The notes below the pieces were generated by a model, which made no database searches, had not been told where the DNA came from, and saw only the letters and a program-made list of their open reading frames with translations. Below, in pieces: positions 34,341-45,841 of a stretch of DNA of 64,000 nucleotides; position 1 is the first letter of the stretch; each line of letters begins with the position of its first letter. The position numbers were made by a program, and so were the translations under genes. The DNA is taken from positions 62,001 to 126,000 of the forward strand of contig JADNRY010000055.1 of the NCBI GenBank assembly GCA_015501585.1. Direction: 5' to 3'. The DNA is from Rhodocollybia butyracea. Its lineage: Eukaryota > Basidiomycota > Agaricomycetes > Agaricales > Omphalotaceae.

Positions 34341-36897
34341 ATGTGGCCTTTTTCCAGTTTGAACGGAGACAAGAGCAAAGCCAAAGCCACGACCGAGAAG
34401 AAAAGAGCAGAACGAGAGCGCCTTATCTCTGTCGCGCCGTCTTTTATTAGCGACCACGAACAGTTCGTAAATGCCGGAGGTGCGTATGGCTATCTGCTTT
34501 TCACATCAAGGCTCTGAAATACTCGTTAGCAAGCGAGATAGTCGCGCGAATCGAGAACGGTGAATGGACAGCAAGCAGAGTTGTGGAAGCATACATCGCC
34601 CAAGCTGCGAAGGCCCATCTCAAGACCAACTGCGTAACGGAAGGTGCTGAGAATTTGCCAACGATGCTGCGTATAGTTTACTCAGACCAGCTTTGTAGTT
34701 CTATTCGAACAAGCTCTGAAACGCGCCGCGGAACTGGACGCGGAATTCGCAGTGACCAAGAAGCTGCGAGGCCCGTTTCACGGCGTCCCGTTTTCTCTGA
34801 AGGTTAATCTTTTCAAGATCATCTTGGCACGCGTTTTCTGACACTAAATTGCAGGACCAATGTGATTCTTCCGTTTTTGCGTGATAAATCTAAAATAACT
34901 GTTGATCCAGTCGACGTTGCCGGATTCGATTCATCCATTGGTTTCACGGCATGGGCCAACAAGCCTGCAGTCTCCGACTCAGTGGTGAGTGCGGCCCTAG
35001 GGTGTATCAGGTCCAATAACATCATCTCTTGCAGGTTGTACGCCAACTGAAATCCCTCGGTGGGATTCCCATCGTCAAGACGAATGTTCCTCAAACAATG
35101 TTTTCTTTTGAATGTAATAACCCTCTTTGGGGGCGTACCATCAATCCTCATAACTCGAAATACACTTGTGGAGGAAGTTCAGGAGGAGAAGCAGCCATAT
35201 TGGCTATGAATGGGGCCGCATTAGGTACTTTGTCTTGGTGTGCATATATTTCATTGGCGTAACGTCGTATATCTACAGGAGTAGGCAGCGATATAGGTCG
35301 GTTCTGTTCATATTCCATTGACAATTCTAATGAGCTAATTTAGGTGGCTCGCTGCGCATTCCATCGTCCTACTGCGGTATATATGCCTTGAAAACAAGTT
35401 CTGGACGTATATCCAAGGCTGGGGCTACGAGTGCGTGTTCAGAATAAACCAGAGGTACGGTGTTGACCTTCTTATCATAGCCTCCAATCCAGGATATGAA
35501 GGAATTAGGGCTGTTATTGGCCCCATGGCTCGGTGAGTTGTACCTGCGATCTTGAGTTTAAAAGACTGCTAACGGTGATTTCATAGTAATGTGAAAGACC
35601 TGAAGTTGTTCTGCAGAGCAATTTTTGGACTTGAAGACGGCACAGAACTCGATTATAACTTTGTTCCATTGCCGTATCGTGAGCCTGTGTTACCCAAGCA
35701 GCTGAAATTTGGCTATTATACATCAGGTAGACACGCTGAGTACACTGGTCAGCACCCGTTGAACATATTTTCTTGCTGCAGATGGATTCGTACAAGCAAG
35801 CCCTGCTAACAGACGAGCTGTAATGGAGGCAGTGGAGGCATTAAGGCGAGAAGGTCATGAATGTATCGAAATTGAACTGCCCGATGGTGACTATTGTCTG
35901 CAAACTTTTTTCGGTTGAGACTGAGTAGACTTAGTGTCCGATTGCATGGAGATATTTCTTGCGTTGAGCTCTTCGGATGGATACAAACGATTAACGAAGC
36001 CCATTGGGCCTGATTCTATGGTAACTTGACCTTGACTGATCCTCGATCACTTCTCAAGATGTCACCTTTTGCTTGTAGGATCCTAGCCTTTTTCTGCCCA
36101 TACTTGGGGCACGAGTACCGGGTATGTCTTGTTGCTCCTGTTTTCCGTTCCGCGTCTTACATCCTCGGCAGGTTTGCTTCGGAAGCTGGCTACATGGATT
36201 GTTGAAACGATCCTAGGCGATACCTCATTCGCTAAATTCATTCGAGTATCTCGGACCAAGTCTGTTTCAGAGCTGATTGAATGGACGCAGAAGAGAAATG
36301 AGTGGAACGCAATGTTCTATGAAAAGGTATTCCATTTGTGGCTAGCTTTGAACCATCTACTAAAATACGAATGTCAGGTTTGGAACCGGTACAATCTCGA
36401 TGGGATAATATGTCCAGTTCAAGCGATGCCACAAACTCGTCATGGGTAAGTTTGTATTCTCTGACAATGCATTCCAATATGTTCAAACTGGCTATATACT
36501 CCCTAGTGACGCTGCCACAACTAATGTCATTGCAATTGCCACAATTTTGTACAACGTTGTTGACAGCCCAATTGGTAAACTTAAAAAGTTATTACTGGTC
36601 AAACTGTCCTAATCCCTATTTGGCCTAGGTAATGTACCGGTGACGCATGTTGACGCACGCAAAGACCAGCTCACGAAGGAGTGGACGTCTCCAAGCTCAA
36701 ATAGTCGCTCTGCGTTGATAGAGAAGCGTCTGTATCAAGGAGCAGAGCCAATATATAACCCCGATGAATTAGATGGGATGCCGGTTTCCATACAAGTCAT
36801 TGGGAGAAAGTGGGAGGACGAGAAGGTCATTGCGATGATGTCGATTGTTGATACTGCTTTAGGGTTCAATGAAGGAGATGGCCATGTCGATTCATAG
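34341..36897 (+). CDS. Amidase-signature family hydrolase (fungal amidase)
   Basis: Amidase-signature enzymes hydrolyse amides with a Ser-Ser-Lys triad. The lysine is in GVPFSLKDQ, the cis-serine in the glycine-rich CGGSSGGEAAIL, and the nucleophile in GVGSDIGGSLRIPSSYCG, all present. Other family parts are IPIVKTNVPQTMFSFECNN, YALKTSSGRISKAG, GYEGIRAVIGPMA, DGIICPVQAMP and the C-terminal DGMPVSIQVIGRKWEDEKV. The N terminus is a short positively charged stretch (KSKAKATTEKKRAERERL). About 13 exons can be chained with no frame fault, from ATG 34341 to the stop at 36895-36897; several small introns near 34500, 34640, 34806, 34990 and 35225 end in clear AG. The amide used by the enzyme (for example acetamide or fatty-acid amide) cannot be told from sequence. 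It is convergent with the OPT transporter. Confidence 0.88.
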
Positions 36898-37604
36898 TTG
36901 ATGAGTTTAACGTTTTTTGCAACTGTATTACTCAACTGGAAACCGAGAGAAAACTACCGGTTCTACTTATGTAGCTGTATAGTTTAAAATTTTGGTGGAT
37001 ATACAGTACGAAAGGTATACAAGTTATCAACTGATGGATCTATTTTCTACGGCCACTAAGCTTGTGTCGTTGCGCGAGGTTGTGTCCAAGATAGATAAAT
37101 AGATAGATCTATACTCGGCTCCGCCACAAAGCCCACAAGGCCCACATGGCAGCCACGCTACGGCGAGCTCGACCCGTAAAGAGGAAGGCGCACAATGAAA
37201 GAAAACAGAAACACATGGACGTAGTAGATACGATATAACTACTCCCGCCCGCTCTCCTCTGAGCTGCTATCCCCCCTTCTCCCGAGCCACTCTCAGTAAA
37301 CCTTCAACGTACCGATACCTCATGAATATACTGTCAGGACGACATGTGTCCAGTTAAAAACGAACCGCTGTAGGTAGATGTAAGCCTGCGTCCGAAAAAC
37401 TCCTCCCTGGGAAAGGGAAAAGTGGTGAGTGATACGCCCAGTAAAATCATTTTGCAGTCTAAACTACTTCTGCCCCAATAATTTCATCTTGGTGCTATAT
37501 GATTATCTGATTTATATACATCGGACTCTTAAACTTGAAGCTCATTACAACTTTAGTAATACACTTGAATCTCAAGAAAAGTTGCGCTAGTTGCACCCTC
37601 ACAC
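36898..37604. other. Intergenic between convergent amidase and OPT genes
   Basis: About 700 bp containing only presumed 3' untranslated and terminator sequence. A short GATAGATAAATAGATAGATC microsatellite-like string is at about 37090. No gene seen. Confidence 0.4.
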
Positions 37605-40600
37605 CTAAACTTGCAGACACCTGTCGTAATTTCCTGAGGGAAATGTGAGTAGGTGATTACAGTTATGTCCTTAATTCACTTACCACCTTGGTTTGCACCC
37701 CACCAACTTGGGAACAAATGTGCATTCCCCGCCGCGCCTTGCACTGCACAACATAATCAACGACTTTGGAGAGTTGGACTCGAACAAAAGATATACCTGC
37801 GAAAGACAAGATGAAGACCATTACTTGTGTACCTCCGTCCCTGTTACGAACCAAATATCAGACAAAATTTCTCAGTCAGCAGATATTGAACCTTACAGCT
37901 ATCGTTTGAGAATTCCATGTCAGGACAAAAGAGGAGGGGGGAGAGGGGACGAGGAGCGAGAGAAACAAAGAGGGATGGGAAGATTACCGACAGCGTAGAG
38001 AAAGACATCAGAACATTATGGATTAAATAGAGATTTGACCTTACAGCTATCATAGGATAGATCACATTGCAAGGAGAGGGACAAAGAGAAAGGACAAGAT
38101 CAGTATGCATCGACTTTAAGGAAATAGTGAATTCTTACCAGCTGCAATAATGTAGTTGTATTTCGCGAACCATCTGGGGTAGCGAGTCCTCAGCCACCAT
38201 TGGGATAGATAGGCTACGGAGAAGTACGACAAAATTGATGAATTAATACCAACACAAAGCCAGCCAATATAGTAGCTAGAGGAGAAGAATAAGTAGGTGC
38301 ATTATAGACTTTTGAAAAAAACGACTTGCCAAATGACGGGTGTGTACAGATAATCTGCGCGCAGTTTTGGGAAATGGCGATGAACAAGCCAGAAAGGTAC
38401 AGGAACAATAAGTCCCACGACATATGCCCAGGCGACCCATTGGTATCGTTTTCCGCTGGCGAAAAGCTCGTGGGCTAGGCCTCCCCAAGCTATTGCTTGT
38501 GAGTTATACTGTTGTGGTTGCTGGCCTGCAGGTCATAAGTGGATGGAACATGTGACGAAAATCATCGGACACTCGAGAATGTTTTACTTACCAGACCAAA
38601 TATTGGTACCTTCAACTGAGAGCAAGATCGGCCGTTGATTGTCAATGATAGAGTTCATCAACACTATATGTGTTACTCAATTAAACGAGTTATGACGTGA
38701 ATCGAATATCATACCATAGTTCAGTATCGCTCCAAGTAGAGTTCCAATGATCTGTGCTGTAAAGGCTGCGCGTGGAGGCAGCTTGGTGTCTAGGAAACAG
38801 TTATGGACACCAAATCAGGGCACAGCGTATATAAAAGACATACATTGTGCGATCTTAAGATCCTTCAGCAAGAGTTGCGCCTGATTCACAGAATCTGTAT
38901 AAGAGCATTGGTCAGCTCAACTTGCGTTTCGGGCCAGAAGACTTACTGTAGCTAAAAAGCACGAAATACATGTTTGCCATCGGCTTGCCTGGATGCAAAA
39001 ATCCGCCAATCATCTATACAGGAAAAGTATTAGACCTGGAAACGGAACGGAAGCGAAGATTCTGCGGGACTCATACCTGAACGAAAGGCTGGATGATAAA
39101 TTGCAGACCGGTCATGGCGTAGAGTGCGCCAAAGAACACGATCGAGAGGACAGATAGCAGCAAAGCGATAAGGAAGCCCCACCTGAGATCGCGAGAATGA
39201 GCGTTTTAAAAAGTACGGAAAATGTATCCAATCTCACCATGGAAGGGTAGAGTCGGACTTGTAGATCAACACAAGCGCCATGATGATCGATATGACCAGA
39301 ACAGCAAAGTACCAGCTGTTAGGCGCGTCGGGATACTAACACGATTGGCCGGAGGTGAGCTAGTAAACACCGAAGAGGCAGCGACACCCTTACCTTCAAC
39401 ATCTCACGGTAATGCGGATCCGTCTCATCCTCTTCATCGAGGTCTCGCATTCCAGCATCTTGCCAGAACCTCCAGTTGAAAGACTTCAAGGATCTTTTGA
39501 TAGTCTTAGGAGAGGCCCAAGACCAGGCCAAGCGTAGATCGTCTCGGTTCCAGAGTAGCAAATGTGTGAAAGTAGCAGCCATTCCCAAATTGGTGGTCAA
39601 CAGCTGCACGACCCAAGTAGCGGCGTAAAATGGCTGAAAAAAAGGCTCAATGTTGTGTTGAGAAAGCTCAACGATGAACGTACCAGTCCTTGTTCTGCGA
39701 GTAAAGTTGGGTCAACCTCGAGTTTGTCATTCAAGATGAGGGTCTGATTGTACAGAGTTCCATTCGCGTAGAAAAGCTCTTGAGATAACTGCAAGTAAAA
39801 TCTATCAACAAATCTATCAAGGGTTTGCCGTCTGCAACTTACGAAAGGCAGAGAGCGAGCATTCCAGATATCACGATAGTAAACCCCAGAGAAGACCAGT
39901 CTGATCACGATATAATTTAGAGGCAATGTACAACTCTTCAAAGAATGAAACTGACATGCAAAGAACATAACCAATGAAATTGGATGTCTGTGCCTTCAGC
40001 GGAATGGTCATTGGGTTAACCCCACCTGCGTATACGTCAGTGGAGTAAAGCGACGAAGTTCACGATGTCGTTTACCAGAAATATATTGCCAATCGAAGCA
40101 AATGCTAAGCAACCCAAGGCCTTCGTTTCCGTTGGAACCTCCAAAAATGTTCGTGAATATCGGATTTTTTTGGTCGGCCAAACAGAAGATGGAAAATCCC
40201 GTCACTGTACAATTGTAAGTAAACCGTTTATGCAGAATGCATACGTATACTCACACAGAGGGAAAATATATTCGGCTGAGGGGAATATGGAGAACGAAAT
40301 CAGTACCAGAACGCAATCGCCAAGTAACGAAAATTCGTACGAAACACCTCCCATACGAAGATACTAGAAGTTACGCTTCGGTTAAGATCGTTGAGGGACT
40401 ATTACTGTCAACAAGCACGCACCCTAAAAAGACGATCCAGAACATTTTAAATCTTTTACGATTGGCGCCTGTATTGTGATCCTTGTAGAGAGTATCGAAC
40501 ATAGAAACCTGTGGAGAAGATGAGAACCGATTCCGAGACGAAAGAATGAAAAGGCATACCAAAGGTACGGCCGCGGGATAAAGCATCTTTGAGGGGTAGA

Positions 40601-41418
40601 GTAACGAGCCTAAAAAAGCGTTATCAAGTGGCCACAAATAGAATATAGGAGTCACAAGGGTGTACCTCTGAAGAGCCCTCCAATACCATAACCGAGAAGC
40701 TGACTGGAAAAAAGTAGAAAAACAGAGGCTACTCCGTTTGGAGTAACGTTGTAAAATAATCGCTGAACCGCGAGTACCTCCGTTCCGAGAGCGGAAGTTG
40801 CAGCCGCGCTGGACATGATGACGATAAAGGCGTTCTCTTTCTTATTGAATGGGTGCTGCAAAAATAATTGAGATTCGTAGACCCAACGTGGAAATACTAC
40901 TCACGGGGTTCAACCACTTGAAAGGACCAATGCGTGGTGTGAAGGCGTCCATGCCCATTCCAAGGACATATGAAATGATAGCCAAAAACATAGTGGATAC
41001 CAGAACCGTTTGCTGATTTAATTTGAGATAAAGATAGATTGGAGCATGTTGAATGACTGCTGACTTACAGGTTTGAAGTAGTAAATCTCGGCTGCACTCG
41101 AGTGTGAAATTGAGATAGTGATGAGATGATAGAAAGCATACCTAAGACGCCCCCAAAAGCACTCAAGCCAATACCTAGAAAGAAAGCTCTGAAGGTCCAG
41201 GGATTAAGAGAAGGGTCGTCGTCGACAGAGATGACATGGGTTGCGATGTCTCTTGCGTCGTCAAGAACCAATCCCTGCGAGTTGTCGATTTCATCTTCGG
41301 GAATGGACTCGATATCGACGCCTGGCTTTTGTTCGGCTATCTTCTCATCGTAGCTCTGGCCCTTCTTCATCAGAGAGGGGACTTCGACCGAGCTTGTTTT
41401 CGCATCCTCGTAAGACAT
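37605..41418 (-). CDS. OPT-family oligopeptide transporter
   Basis: OPT proteins are proton-coupled plasma-membrane transporters for small peptides, with about 12-16 helices. The N terminus is an acidic cytosolic tail (ATG 41418, MSYEDAKTSS...). Helical segments include TFRAFFLGIGLSAFGGVLG, VSTMFLAIISYVLGMGMDAF, GPFKWLNP, SVFLLFSSQLLGYGIGGLF, FWIVFLG, IFVWEVFPEYIFPLLTGFS, GLGLLSICFDWQYISGGVNP, WWGFLIALLLSVLSIVFFG, IGGFLHPGKPMANMYFVLF, LVHRHFPKLRADY and YIGWLCVGINSSILSYF; the C terminus ends AAGNAHLFPSWWGANQGGNY and RCLQV. More than 15 exons are needed. One intron (38276-38329) has a GC donor (GCAAGT). The last-but-two intron is long (about 297 nt, 37842-38138) and one G seems missing at its 3' junction (37840). 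It is divergent from the PX-PB1 gene. Confidence 0.88.
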
Positions 41419-42629
41419 ACTGAGGTGGAAGGCTGGGGAGCGATTCAATTAAGCTTCTGAGGTCAGGTCCTTTAGAAACCCATGGCTCCTTCCTTTAAAG
41501 TGTGGGATTCGAGATATTAATCGTACCTAGTGTATGTGATCACAAGTTATTTGAGGTTTTGATGGAGACCGACTTGGAAAATCCATATGGTTCGCAGGTT
41601 GATCAATTGAAGCGCGGCACTGTTCGGGGAAAAACATGTAATAAGACTGCTTTTCCATGCGTGAAGTATGGAGAGACCTTTATGCGGCAATGTAATAATT
41701 CTTTGACGGCTGATGAGACCCTTCCATCGACTCCATGTCTCTCCATGTGCTCTGTAAAAGCCGGAATGGAATATCGGATCAAGAGAGACAAAAGGTCTAG
41801 TTGGATCCTTACAAGGAGTTACATCCTGTTACATCGTAGCCAAACTGTGCTTCGGGATCCCGGAGCGACTAGGAGTGGTTAATTTTATCCACTGGAATGT
41901 AGAAGATATGGGACCCACTGTATGTACTATGCAACTAACTTCTGTCACAGTTCCTGACGGGTTCCTAACAACACAAAGTGCTGAATGACGTTTTCAAATT
42001 CTTTGGTCGTCCACTGTCGGATTGGGGATTTTTGAAAATGACGAGGAGTCTGAATCCGAGATAACGGAGGGCAGACGTGGGAATTACATAGCGATAACGC
42101 CTGATAGTCGACCCGATTCTCACCGTCGCCTTGCATTGTTCAGTGGTCCATGATCGTTGAAAAGCTGCAATGTTCGCCTTCGTCGGGCAGCGTAACGCGT
42201 TGGAGGAAAAAAATAACGATCATCACATGAGATCCGGAGCTCGGCCGGGACGGTCCCAAATGGGTCGCATCAGACCGAACACAAAAAGAATCCGGGATCA
42301 GTGCCTCCGCAGACGCGTTCACCAGAAATAACAATAACGATGGAAATTTTGGCCTCTGAAATACCCTTGTTCTCTATCCACGACGACTGCAGTCCCATTT
42401 TCTGCTTTTCTCGCTCTGAGGCTTCTCCCGTTGGTGAAATTTCTCCGATAGCACTTCCTGAATTCTTCTGCTTTCTCTTCACCTGTGAACGGCCAAAGAT
42501 ATAGCCGTTGCATTAATAGCGAATTGTCCATATCTCTGCGGAATTTTCTCTAGTCCGTGTTCTTGCCCACACGAACACCAAAGATTCTCTGGTTCTTGAC
42601 AAGATCTCCATCCACCTCGGTACAGCTCG
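41419..42629. promoter_or_regulatory. Region between divergent OPT and PX-PB1 genes
   Basis: About 1.2 kb between two start codons, so it should contain both promoters. No coding frame with support; the small open frames on both strands overlap each other and have no motifs. A CTTTTC/TTTCTCTCG-type pyrimidine-rich stretch occurs at 42395-42480, about 150-230 bp before the PX-PB1 start. Confidence 0.4.
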
Positions 42630-45163
42630 ATGTTTACGGCTTTCCCGACTCCCCACGCTGTATGTACTTTTTCGTGGGACTCACATGTCTTCTAACTCTT
42701 TCTACGCAGGGTGCAGGAGCACACGATGGGCCGCGAGCGGTAGATGTATGTATTTTATTTTTGGCGGAAATGTTTTGTCTAATATATGCTACAGAGCTAT
42801 AAAAGTGCAGTTTATCGCCCACCACCTACTAAATTCATAGTAGACATTCTAACTCCTGAGAAACAAGGTGTGTCTGTTGCGAGGAGTAGTGATACTCATC
42901 GTTCTGAATCATTCATGACATTTAGGAAGCCAGCACAGCTATGGAATGAAGATAACTCCCATGCTTCGGGGGGATCGATCCTCCATATCCTCTGGCGACT
43001 CTAAATCGTCAAACAAATCTACTAACGTGGAATACGAAATATGGAGACGTTGGGAGGACTGTCTCTGGTTTCAGGATACACTGGAGCTGGAATATTCTCG
43101 CCTAGCGAGGATGAAACGCCAGCGATTACTTGCCGGCAAGGGCGTGAAGAGGGACGGGTTTTATCTTCAAGATAGGGCCTCTTCTTGGGAATCATTACCT
43201 CCTGGCCCGGAAGCAAATTCGGTCGCAAAGGACATCCACGAGATTATACCAAAACTGACAAAGAAGGGTACTTTATTCCGTGCCAGCCAAGCAACCATCG
43301 AACAGCGTCAAAGAGAAATTGTTGCTTTTGTGGAGGCGTTGTTTGCTGACGATGTTCCCAGCCTTGTGGCTGAGCTGCGTGCAGATCGAAAATTTACCGA
43401 TTTCTTTGGGTACTGGCGTAGAGACCACGAACTTGCCTTGAAGAATGAGGCTCGTTCTCCTGCTGGCAAGACATTGAAACCGCGCACATCTATCACCAGC
43501 AGTGTGCTCTCTTCCTATTTCTCTACTCAAGGCGATAACACCGATACAGCGTCGGTAAGGCGCAGTATTGCATCGACTTCCCCTTCGTCACCGTCCGCTC
43601 GCTCGTCCCGAATATCAGTAATCACGGAGGCTTCCCAGTATGCACGAGCGTTAAGGCTGAGGGACAAACAAAAGCAGAAGGAGGAGCATATGGAGACAAC
43701 GTCAACACTGTCATCCTCGACTTCCTCGTCCGGCTCCTCTACTCATTCTCGAAACTCTATGGCTTCGACGATACCAGGGATCCGTGAGGAAGTTCCACTT
43801 ACTTTTGATCACAATCCTCAGGTAACATCTCAAAAAGACCGCTTCCTTCAATCCTTGCCAGAGGACGCAGAATTGTCTACGCACTCTGACTCTGAAAGTG
43901 TCCCTCCAAGCATCCGAAGGCCGAAGAAGCGTTCTTCTAGAGATACACTGTATCGCCGCAGTGCCCGTATTTTTACTGCGCCTCCCAATACGAACGAAAT
44001 TAGCGACGGTCTACAAACCCCTACAGTAGCCCAATGTGAGTATTTGGTTTACTGTTCTGATTTTATTTTATTTATTCGATTTAGGGAGCCGTGGACTTCG
44101 AGAGTCATGGCAAACAACCGATTCTGCCTCCACTTATCTGGAGGGCTTGGGATATACTATTCCTCCTTCGCCACCACACATCTTCCATCCTTCCCGCTTG
44201 TCGATAGGAAGTATCGCTACATTCATGACGGATACCTCCGCAGATGCAGTCATCCCTCGAAACTCCATTCCTAACACCCCCGCACAGAGATCCTCAGCTG
44301 TGCGAAGATCTAGACCTGTTTCCATCTATTCCGTGACAGATGGGGGCTCTTGGTCAGATGGTGACGAGAGCGTACTAGATTCGTATATCTTCGGTAGGTT
44401 TTATGCTCCTGTTCCCCGCTATAAAGTTACTGACCGTGTGCTAGATGCTTTCCCGATGCCCGCGCATTTGTTCCCATCTAGAGAAGGGCGAGATAACGAG
44501 GATAAAGCGGAAGATGATGACAGTTCCGCGTCCAGTGAAAGTCGGCCAGAAACGCCGTTAGGCCACCTGCCCTTCATTCCAGACTCACCTTTGCGGATTG
44601 AGATTCCCGCGCGCCCTCAGTCCATTCCCGAGGATATCACTTCTGTTGTTCCCAGATCTCCAGACCTGGCATCGCCTATTGGGGATGTACAATTCTTACC
44701 AGTACCTCCGTCCCCGACTGCTTCCACAACCTCTACCGAATTCTCCTGTTTCACTGCAATGAGCGACGCCTCCACCGTAAGCACCTCGACTGCAGCTACT
44801 TCAGTTCTTACCGGGACCCTTACTATCAAAGCGGCCCATAATCAGTCTATCATCCTTCTACGCACCATCCGCGAGGCTGAATTTTCAGACATCCGGGAAC
44901 GCATCTATGACAAATTCCTCACGCAGGAAAAAATCACCCTTACGGAGGCTTTTGCTTTGGCATTCATCTTGCAGGATGAAGCGACTATGTCCCCAGTCGG
45001 GAAGGGCAAAGGCAGGGCAAGGTCCAACTCGGTGGGCGGCGGCTCCTCCAAGATGATCCTGATCACAAACCAGGCTGATTGGGAGCGGGCTTTGGCAACA
45101 ACGAACAGTTCAAAGGTCACAGTCCGGGTCCTGGATACCTTCCACGAAGAAGCGAAATTTTAA
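42630..45163 (+). CDS. PX domain and PB1 domain scaffold protein
   Basis: Six exons (42630-42659, 42710-42739, 42795-42867, 42926-44035, 44085-44393, 44445-45163) give 756 residues in frame. The N-terminal part is PX-like: YRPPPTKFIVDILTPEKQ, then a Ser-rich insert, YEIWRRWEDCLWFQDTLELE and RQREIVAFVEALF; PX domains bind phosphoinositides on membranes. The middle is long, Ser/Thr/Pro-rich and probably disordered. The C-terminal 110 residues look like a PB1 domain: TLTIKAAHNQSIILLR, SDIRERIYDKF, a lysine/arginine-rich loop, MILITNQADWERAL and KVTVRVLDTFHEE; PB1 domains pair in polarity and NADPH-oxidase complexes. The order PX then PB1 recalls Bem1/Scd2, but no SH3 domain is seen. Two 30-nt exons at the 5' end encode MFTAFPTPHA and GAGAHDGPRA. 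Confidence 0.85.
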
Positions 45164-45841
45164 CATGTTTATCTTAATTTGGCGTTCGTTCCAGTCGCTT
45201 ATACTATCACAGACTACCACTACCACTACTAGGAAAATACTTTTCGAATCAACTTCGCACATTTTTCTCTTACTGATTATACATTCACCTTTCGATCTTC
45301 AGGTACCTATTTCATTGACTTTTCTTTTATTGCATTTAGTCCCCTTGTAAAGGGTTGACGAAGATATCCTTGTTTTATGACCATTACTTATGAATGACTG
45401 TGTAGAATCAATGTGTATAATATTACCAGTACATATTTAGAATATCAGTTGAATGACATTTGGATTCAGCCTTGGGCGCCAAAAGTTTCTCTTTGTACAA
45501 CGCTGTCGAGTAATCGAGTAGGCAAGAGTCCAGACTTGCCAAAGCTTTTCAGCAACGTAACTCTGACATGCAGACTGGGGCGCCCAGCCACTTAATCATA
45601 TTTTGGAACGAACAGCTCGACAGGTTACTGAAGCTCTGACGGACGAAAATGAGTACAACTAGAGCCATGAATTACGCAGTGCCATCTTGCCACCAAGTGG
45701 TGGAGCTGGTGAGGGAGAGATCACCAGCCGCGGAAATGCGACGTGTTAATCGAAATCGTAAATCGATTCAAAACTGAGAAAAATGTGTGATTTCTTCAAA
45801 TATGTACTACACAAAGATGTTGTGCGTGCACTAGATCTTGC
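45164..45841. other. Intergenic between convergent PX-PB1 and F-box genes
   Basis: About 680 bp; contains the first copy of a 35-bp dispersed repeat (45472-45506). Otherwise 3' untranslated and terminator sequence is expected. Confidence 0.4.
45472..45506. repeat. Dispersed 35-bp repeat, copy 1
   Basis: Starts TTGGGCGCCAAAAGTTTC and matches 50161-50195 at 32 of 35 positions, same orientation. A GGCGCC palindrome is at its left part. Copy 1 lies downstream of PX-PB1, copy 2 just before the ARP10 start. Confidence 0.6.
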
